From assembly GCA_900466475.1 (NCBI GenBank), contig UBMI01000014.1:248001-312000 (forward strand): a DNA stretch of 64,000 nucleotides, read 5' to 3'. The position numbers were made by a program, and so were the translations under genes. Positions 59,569 through 64,000 of this stretch are shown piece after piece. The notes under the pieces were generated by a model, which saw only the letters and a list, made by a program, of their open reading frames with translations, did not search any database and was not told the origin of the DNA. Within the stretch, counting starts at the first letter, position 1, and every line of letters starts with the position of its first letter. This DNA is from Hyphomicrobiales bacterium (GTDB lineage Bacteria; Pseudomonadota; Alphaproteobacteria; Rhizobiales; Rhizobiaceae).

Positions 59569-59635
59569 TCTGGACAGAATCGCCTTCAATGCCGACAATG
59601 CGCATTCTTCATTGATGCAGTTGGAAGGGCATGTC

Positions 59636-62600
59636 ATGGCGGATGCGGAACAGGGTGCGATCGGCGGAACGCCGGGCTTCGTCCATCTGAGGGTGCATTC
59701 CGCCTATTCACTTCTCGAAGGCGCATTGCCTCTCAAGAAGATCCTCTACAAGGCGGCCGGCGACAGTCAGCCGGCGATTGCCATCACAGATACCAACAAT
59801 CTCTTCGTCGCCCTGGAGTTTTCCCAGAAGGCGATGGATGACGGGTTGCAGCCGATCATCGGCTGTCAGGTGTCGATCGACATGGAAGACGGCCTCGAAA
59901 CCGAAAAGCGGGGAGGCCAGCAGGCGCTGGTCAAGCTGCCTTCCATCGTGCTTCTGTCTGCGACGGATGCGGGCTATGAACGGCTGGTCGATCTCGTCAG
60001 CCGTGCCTATCTTGGCGGCGAAGGCAATTCGACAATACATATCCGTGCCTCATGGCTGGATGAGATCGGGACGGAAGGCCTGATAGCGCTGACGGGCGCC
60101 TCGACCGGGCCGATCGACATGCCGCTCAAGGACGGCCACGCCGCCGCGGCGGAGACGCGGCTGCTGACGCTGAAGCGCATCTTCGGGGACCGGCTTTATG
60201 TCGAGCTGCAGCGGCACGGCACTTACGACAAGCGGCACGAACAGAAGATCATCGGCCTTGCCTACAAGCATGATCTTCCGCTGGTCGCGACCAATGAAGC
60301 CTTCTTCCCGACGCGCGACGATTATGATGCCCACGACGCGCTGATGGCGGTCGCCCACAACGCCATTGTCTCCGACGACAGCCGTTTCCGACTCTCCCCG
60401 GATCACTACCTGAAGAGCCGCGCGGAGATGGAAAAGCTCTTCGCCGATCTGCCGGAAGCGCTGGAGAATACGGTCGAGATCGCTCGACGCTGCTCCTTCA
60501 TTCTGAAGACCCGCAAGCCGATCCTGCCTCGCTTCACCGGCGCCACCGCCGATCCTGAAGAGGCCGAACGCGCCGAGGCGCTGGAGCTTCGCCGGCAGGC
60601 GGAAGAGGGGCTCGACATGCGCCTCGCCGAGCTTGGCATGTCGGCAGGTTACGAAGAGAAGGATTACCGCGAGCGGCTGGAATTCGAATTGAGCGTCATC
60701 GAGCGCATGAAATTCCCCGGCTACTTCCTGATCGTTGCTGACTTCATCAAATGGGCCAAGCAGCATGACATTCCGGTCGGCCCGGGCCGTGGTTCGGGTG
60801 CAGGTTCGCTGGTCGCCTATGCGCTGACGATCACCGACGTCGATCCGCTACGCTTCTCACTGCTCTTCGAACGCTTCCTCAATCCGGAACGCGTTTCGAT
60901 GCCGGACTTCGATATCGACTTCTGCCAGGATCGCCGTGAAGAGGTGATCCGCTACGTGCAGCAGAAGTATGGTCGCGAGCAGGTGGCGCAGATCATCACC
61001 TTCGGTTCGCTGCAGGCACGCGCCGCCCTTCGCGACGTCGGCCGCGTGTTGGAAATGCCCTACGGCCAGGTCGACAAGATCTGCAAGCTCGTGCCGAACA
61101 ATCCGGCAAACCCCACGCCGCTTTCCAAGGCGATCGAGGAAGAGCCGAAGCTGCAGGAAGAGGCCGCCAAAGAGCCTGTCGTCGCCCGCCTGCTCGATAT
61201 CGCCCAGAAGATCGAAGGCCTCTATCGCCACGCCTCGACCCACGCCGCCGGTATCGTGATCGGCGATCGCCCGCTGTCGAAACTCGTGCCGATGTATCGC
61301 GATCCGCGTTCCGATATGCCGGTCACGCAATTCAACATGAAGTGGGTAGAGCAGGCCGGCCTCGTGAAGTTCGACTTCCTCGGCCTGAAGACGCTGACCG
61401 TGCTCAAGGTCGCCGTCGATTTCTGCAGGAAGCGCGGCATCGAGGTCGATCTCGCCAAGATCCCGCTCGACGACAAGAAGACCTATGAGATGCTGTCGCG
61501 CGGCGAGACTGTCGGCGTGTTCCAGGTAGAAAGCGCCGGCATGCGCAAGGCGCTGATCGGCATGAAGCCGGACTGCATCGAGGATATCATCGCGCTGGTA
61601 GCGCTCTATCGTCCGGGTCCGATGGAAAACATCCCGACCTACAATGCCCGTAAGCACGGTGACGAAGAGCTGGAATCGATCCATCCGACGATCGACCATC
61701 TTCTCAAGGAAACGCAGGGCGTTATCGTCTACCAGGAACAGGTGATGCAGATCGCCCAGGTCCTCTCGGGCTATTCGCTTGGCGAAGCCGATCTTCTGCG
61801 CCGCGCCATGGGTAAGAAGATCAAGGCCGAAATGGACCAGCAGCGCGAACGTTTCGTCGTCGGCGCGGTCAAGAACGGCGTGTCGAAGCCGCAGGCCGAC
61901 AATATCTTCGAACTCTTGGCGAAGTTCGCAAACTACGGCTTCAACAAATCGCACGCCGCCGCCTACGCCATCGTCTCCTACCAGACGGCCTATATGAAGG
62001 CGCATTATCCGGTCGAGTTCCTGGCCGCCTCGATGACGCTCGATATGTCGAACACCGAAAAGGTCAACGACTTCCGCCAGGATGCCAAGCGCCTCGGCAT
62101 CGAGGTCATTGCGCCCTCCGTCCAGACCTCCTTCCGCCAGTTCGAGACCGGCGATAACCGCATCTATTACGCGCTTGCGGCCCTCAAGGGCGTCGGCGAA
62201 TCTGCGGTGGATCACATCGTTGAAATGCGTGGCGACAAGCCTTTCGCCAGCATCGAGGATTTCTGCCTGCGCATCGATCCGCGCCAGGTGAACCGCCGCG
62301 TGCTGGAAAGCCTGATCTATGCTGGCGCCTTCGACTGCTTCAATCTGGATCGCGCCCAGCTTTCGGCAGGTCTCGACCGTGTGCTCGGCTATGCGCAGCG
62401 CGCCCAGGAAAATAAGCTCAGCGGCCAGTCTGATATCTTCGGCGGAGCCCTCTCTTCGGGCCCGGAAAAGATCGCCTTGCCGCCGTTCTCGCCCTGGCTC
62501 GCTTCCGAGCGGCTGCTCAAGGAATTCCAGGTGCTGGGCTTCTACCTGACTGCCCATCCGCTCGACAGCTACAACAACATCCTGCAGAAGATGCGCGTGC

Positions 62601-63121
62601 AGACTTTCGCGGATTTCTCAACGGCGGTGAAGCAGGGTGCTGCGAACGGGCGCTTGGCAGGGACGGTGATTTCCAAGCAGGAGCGCAAGACGCGCACCGG
62701 CAACAAGATGGGCATCATCGTCTTTTCGGATTCCTCGGGTCAGTACGAAGCCGTCCTCTTCTCCGAAATGCTGAACCAGTATCGTGACGTGCTGGAACCT
62801 GGAAAATCCTTCGTCATTACCGCTATTGGCGAAGAGCGGCCGGAAGGCGTCAGCCTGCGTCTGCAGACCATCCAGTCGCTGGAGGAAAAATCGCTGCAGA
62901 TGCAGAAAGCGCTGCGCGTCTATGTGCGCGATTCCGGCCCGCTGCGCGCCGTTGCTGCGCATCTGAACGCCAGGGGCGATGGCCTGGTCTCCTTCATCGT
63001 GATCAAGGAGGAGGGCAAGCGCGAGGTCGAAGTCGTACTGCAGGACAAATACCGCATCACGCCGGAGATCGCAGCGGCCTTGCGGGCCGCTCCCGGCATC
63101 GTCGACGTCGAACTCGTCTAG
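59636..63121 (+). CDS. dnaE: DNA polymerase III alpha subunit
   Basis: The replicative polymerase. ATG 59636 after GGAAGGG gives 1161 residues; in-frame TTG and ATG codons at 59612 and 59615 are less well placed. Domains in order: PHP (from FVHLRVHSAYSLLEGALPLK), polymerase palm and fingers with the catalytic aspartates D424, D426 and D428 in PDFDIDF, GPGRGSGAGSLVAYAL, RHASTHAAGIVI, VYQEQVMQIAQ, then helix-hairpin-helix and an OB fold (RLAGTVISKQERKTRTGNKMGIIVFSD). This is the DnaE1 type of the rhizobial chromosome. A terminator follows immediately. Confidence 0.98.
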   Translation: MADAEQGAIGGTPGFVHLRVHSAYSLLEGALPLKKILYKAAGDSQPAIAITDTNNLFVALEFSQKAMDDGLQPIIGCQVSIDMEDGLETEKRGGQQALVKLPSIVLLSATDAGYERLVDLVSRAYLGGEGNSTIHIRASWLDEIGTEGLIALTGASTGPIDMPLKDGHAAAAETRLLTLKRIFGDRLYVELQRHGTYDKRHEQKIIGLAYKHDLPLVATNEAFFPTRDDYDAHDALMAVAHNAIVSDDSRFRLSPDHYLKSRAEMEKLFADLPEALENTVEIARRCSFILKTRKPILPRFTGATADPEEAERAEALELRRQAEEGLDMRLAELGMSAGYEEKDYRERLEFELSVIERMKFPGYFLIVADFIKWAKQHDIPVGPGRGSGAGSLVAYALTITDVDPLRFSLLFERFLNPERVSMPDFDIDFCQDRREEVIRYVQQKYGREQVAQIITFGSLQARAALRDVGRVLEMPYGQVDKICKLVPNNPANPTPLSKAIEEEPKLQEEAAKEPVVARLLDIAQKIEGLYRHASTHAAGIVIGDRPLSKLVPMYRDPRSDMPVTQFNMKWVEQAGLVKFDFLGLKTLTVLKVAVDFCRKRGIEVDLAKIPLDDKKTYEMLSRGETVGVFQVESAGMRKALIGMKPDCIEDIIALVALYRPGPMENIPTYNARKHGDEELESIHPTIDHLLKETQGVIVYQEQVMQIAQVLSGYSLGEADLLRRAMGKKIKAEMDQQRERFVVGAVKNGVSKPQADNIFELLAKFANYGFNKSHAAAYAIVSYQTAYMKAHYPVEFLAASMTLDMSNTEKVNDFRQDAKRLGIEVIAPSVQTSFRQFETGDNRIYYALAALKGVGESAVDHIVEMRGDKPFASIEDFCLRIDPRQVNRRVLESLIYAGAFDCFNLDRAQLSAGLDRVLGYAQRAQENKLSGQSDIFGGALSSGPEKIALPPFSPWLASERLLKEFQVLGFYLTAHPLDSYNNILQKMRVQTFADFSTAVKQGAANGRLAGTVISKQERKTRTGNKMGIIVFSDSSGQYEAVLFSEMLNQYRDVLEPGKSFVITAIGEERPEGVSLRLQTIQSLEEKSLQMQKALRVYVRDSGPLRAVAAHLNARGDGLVSFIVIKEEGKREVEVVLQDKYRITPEIAAALRAAPGIVDVELV

Positions 63122-63125
63122 TGAA

Positions 63126-63155
63126 AAGGGCGACCGGCATGCGCCGGCCGCCCTT
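63126..63155. terminator. Bidirectional terminator dnaE / MFS gene
   Basis: AAGGGCG-A-CCGGC pairs with GCCGG-C-CGCCCTT around a four-base loop, five bases after dnaE and five before the convergent MFS stop. Long GC stem with short A and T flanks. Confidence 0.85.
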
Positions 63156-63160
63156 GTTTG

Positions 63161-64000
63161 TCAGCCGGTTTGCGGCCGGCCGGATAGACCGGAGCAGCGC
63201 CACCTGCCGAAGCCCATGATTGCCGTACCGATCAGCGTGCCTCCGACCGGCACCAGAAGTGCGGTGCGCAGCGCCTCCAGCCGTTCGGATGGGCTTTCGC
63301 CGTCGCCGAGCGCCAGAGTGCCGACAGCGCTGACGGCGGAAAGGCCGAGTGCCGCACCGAACTGGAAGGACGTATTCACCAGCCCGCTCGCCAGTCCCTG
63401 TTCGTTTTCGGCAATGCCGTCGGTTGCGATGATCGTCAGCGGCCCATAGCCGAGCGAGAAGGCGAGGCCGAGCAGGATTGTCGAGGGCAGCATCGCCGCA
63501 TAGGTCCAGTCGAGCCCCATGTCGAGGAAGAGCGCGTAGCCTGCGACGGCAAGGGCGAAGCCGCCGAGCACGACACGTCCATTGCCGAAGCGCTCCACGA
63601 GCAAGGGCGTCAGCAACGGTGCCAGGATGGCATCCATGCCGATGACGATGAGGGCGAGGCTGGTTTCGAAGGCGGACCAGCCGAGCAATTCCTGCAGGTA
63701 GAGCGAGACGATGAACTGAAAGCCGAAGAAGGCGCTGGTGAAGAGCATCGCTCCGAGGTTGGATTGCAGCAATGCCGATGACCGGAAGATCCCGAGGCGA
63801 ACCAGCGGCGCCCGCGAATTGCGTTCGATGAGGATGAAGGCGAGCCAGAGCACAGCACTCGCCCCTGCCGCTGCAAGTGTCCAGGTGAGGTCGCTCGTCG
63901 CATGCTCGAGTCGGGTCAGCGCGTAGGCGGCGAGCAGCATGGCGCCGGTCAGGGTGACCGCGCCGGCAACATCGAAGCTCTGGCGCGGGGCTGTAACCTC
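63161..64000 (-). CDS. MFS transporter, C-terminal part (DHA2-like)
   Basis: The frame stays open through the right edge; only the last 280 residues are visible (EVTAPRQSFDVAGAVTLTGA continues before the internal Met at 63940). About eight hydrophobic helices are present. SFDVAGAVTLTGAMLLAAYAL, LGAMLFTSAFFGFQFIVSLYLQELLGWSAFETSLAL and GLASGLVNTSFQFGAALGLS are typical of the EmrB/QacA 14-helix drug-proton antiporters. The N-terminal half and the start lie outside the window. The substrate is unknown. Confidence 0.88.
   Translation of the reverse strand, partial: EVTAPRQSFDVAGAVTLTGAMLLAAYALTRLEHATSDLTWTLAAAGASAVLWLAFILIERNSRAPLVRLGIFRSSALLQSNLGAMLFTSAFFGFQFIVSLYLQELLGWSAFETSLALIVIGMDAILAPLLTPLLVERFGNGRVVLGGFALAVAGYALFLDMGLDWTYAAMLPSTILLGLAFSLGYGPLTIIATDGIAENEQGLASGLVNTSFQFGAALGLSAVSAVGTLALGDGESPSERLEALRTALLVPVGGTLIGTAIMGFGRWRCSGLSGRPQTG

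Noticed and set aside
1..64000. CRISPR arrays, insertion sequences, prophage or toxin-antitoxin modules
   Set aside because: No regularly spaced repeats, transposase, integrase or phage structural motifs were seen anywhere in the window.

Overview
The window looks like chromosomal core DNA of a Rhizobium-group alphaproteobacterium (Rhizobiaceae). The reasons are the GC-rich coding sequence, the gene order rplM-rpsI / clpP-clpX-lon-hupB / two tRNA-Asp / nuoA-N / birA-rnj-mce / proS-lolCD / dnaE, the short prolyl-tRNA synthetase, and protein sequences that read like rhizobial versions throughout. No insertion sequence, prophage, CRISPR array or integrase was seen. The species cannot be fixed from sequence reading alone.

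Layout. 1-12.4 kb is a mosaic of metabolic and transport genes: a cut membrane protein, a TSUP anion exporter, argC, speB with an overlapping monooxygenase-like gene, a CmlA/FloR-like efflux pump behind a candidate leader-peptide attenuator, a VOC protein, rpsI-rplM, an ECHDC3-like crotonase, an EamA transporter, small secreted proteins, a CoA-binding protein, metY and a cupin. 12.5-21.5 kb holds signalling and phosphate genes: a CHASE4-GGDEF-EAL protein, pstSCAB behind a PHO box (with no phoU or phoB after it), a cytochrome P450 and a membrane GGDEF protein. 21.8-27.4 kb is the protein quality-control block clpP, clpX, lon, then hupB. 27.5-34.6 kb holds an FMN riboswitch and ribN, a secreted phytase-like protein behind a textbook PHO box, a LysR/quinone oxidoreductase pair, an aldo/keto reductase and a cupin resembling manganese hydroxynitrile lyases.

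35-51.6 kb is the complete 14-subunit respiratory complex I operon nuoA to nuoN. It also carries two genes that are not standard Nuo subunits: a small exported protein between nuoD and nuoE, and a 218-residue protein after nuoF. The second shares a C-terminal domain with an unusual C-terminal extension of NuoE. birA, ribonuclease J, methylmalonyl-CoA epimerase and a DUF1467 protein follow with tight spacing. 55-63 kb has proS, the lipoprotein-release genes lolC-lolD, a DUF5680 gene, a 28-codon membrane microprotein with its own promoter and terminator signals, and dnaE. The right edge cuts an MFS pump.

How the parts work together: pstSCAB and the phytase-like gene form a local phosphate-starvation set; clpP, clpX and lon form the ATP-dependent proteolysis set; the nuo operon is the respiratory entry point, and the accessory genes inside it are the most promising lead for undescribed biology.
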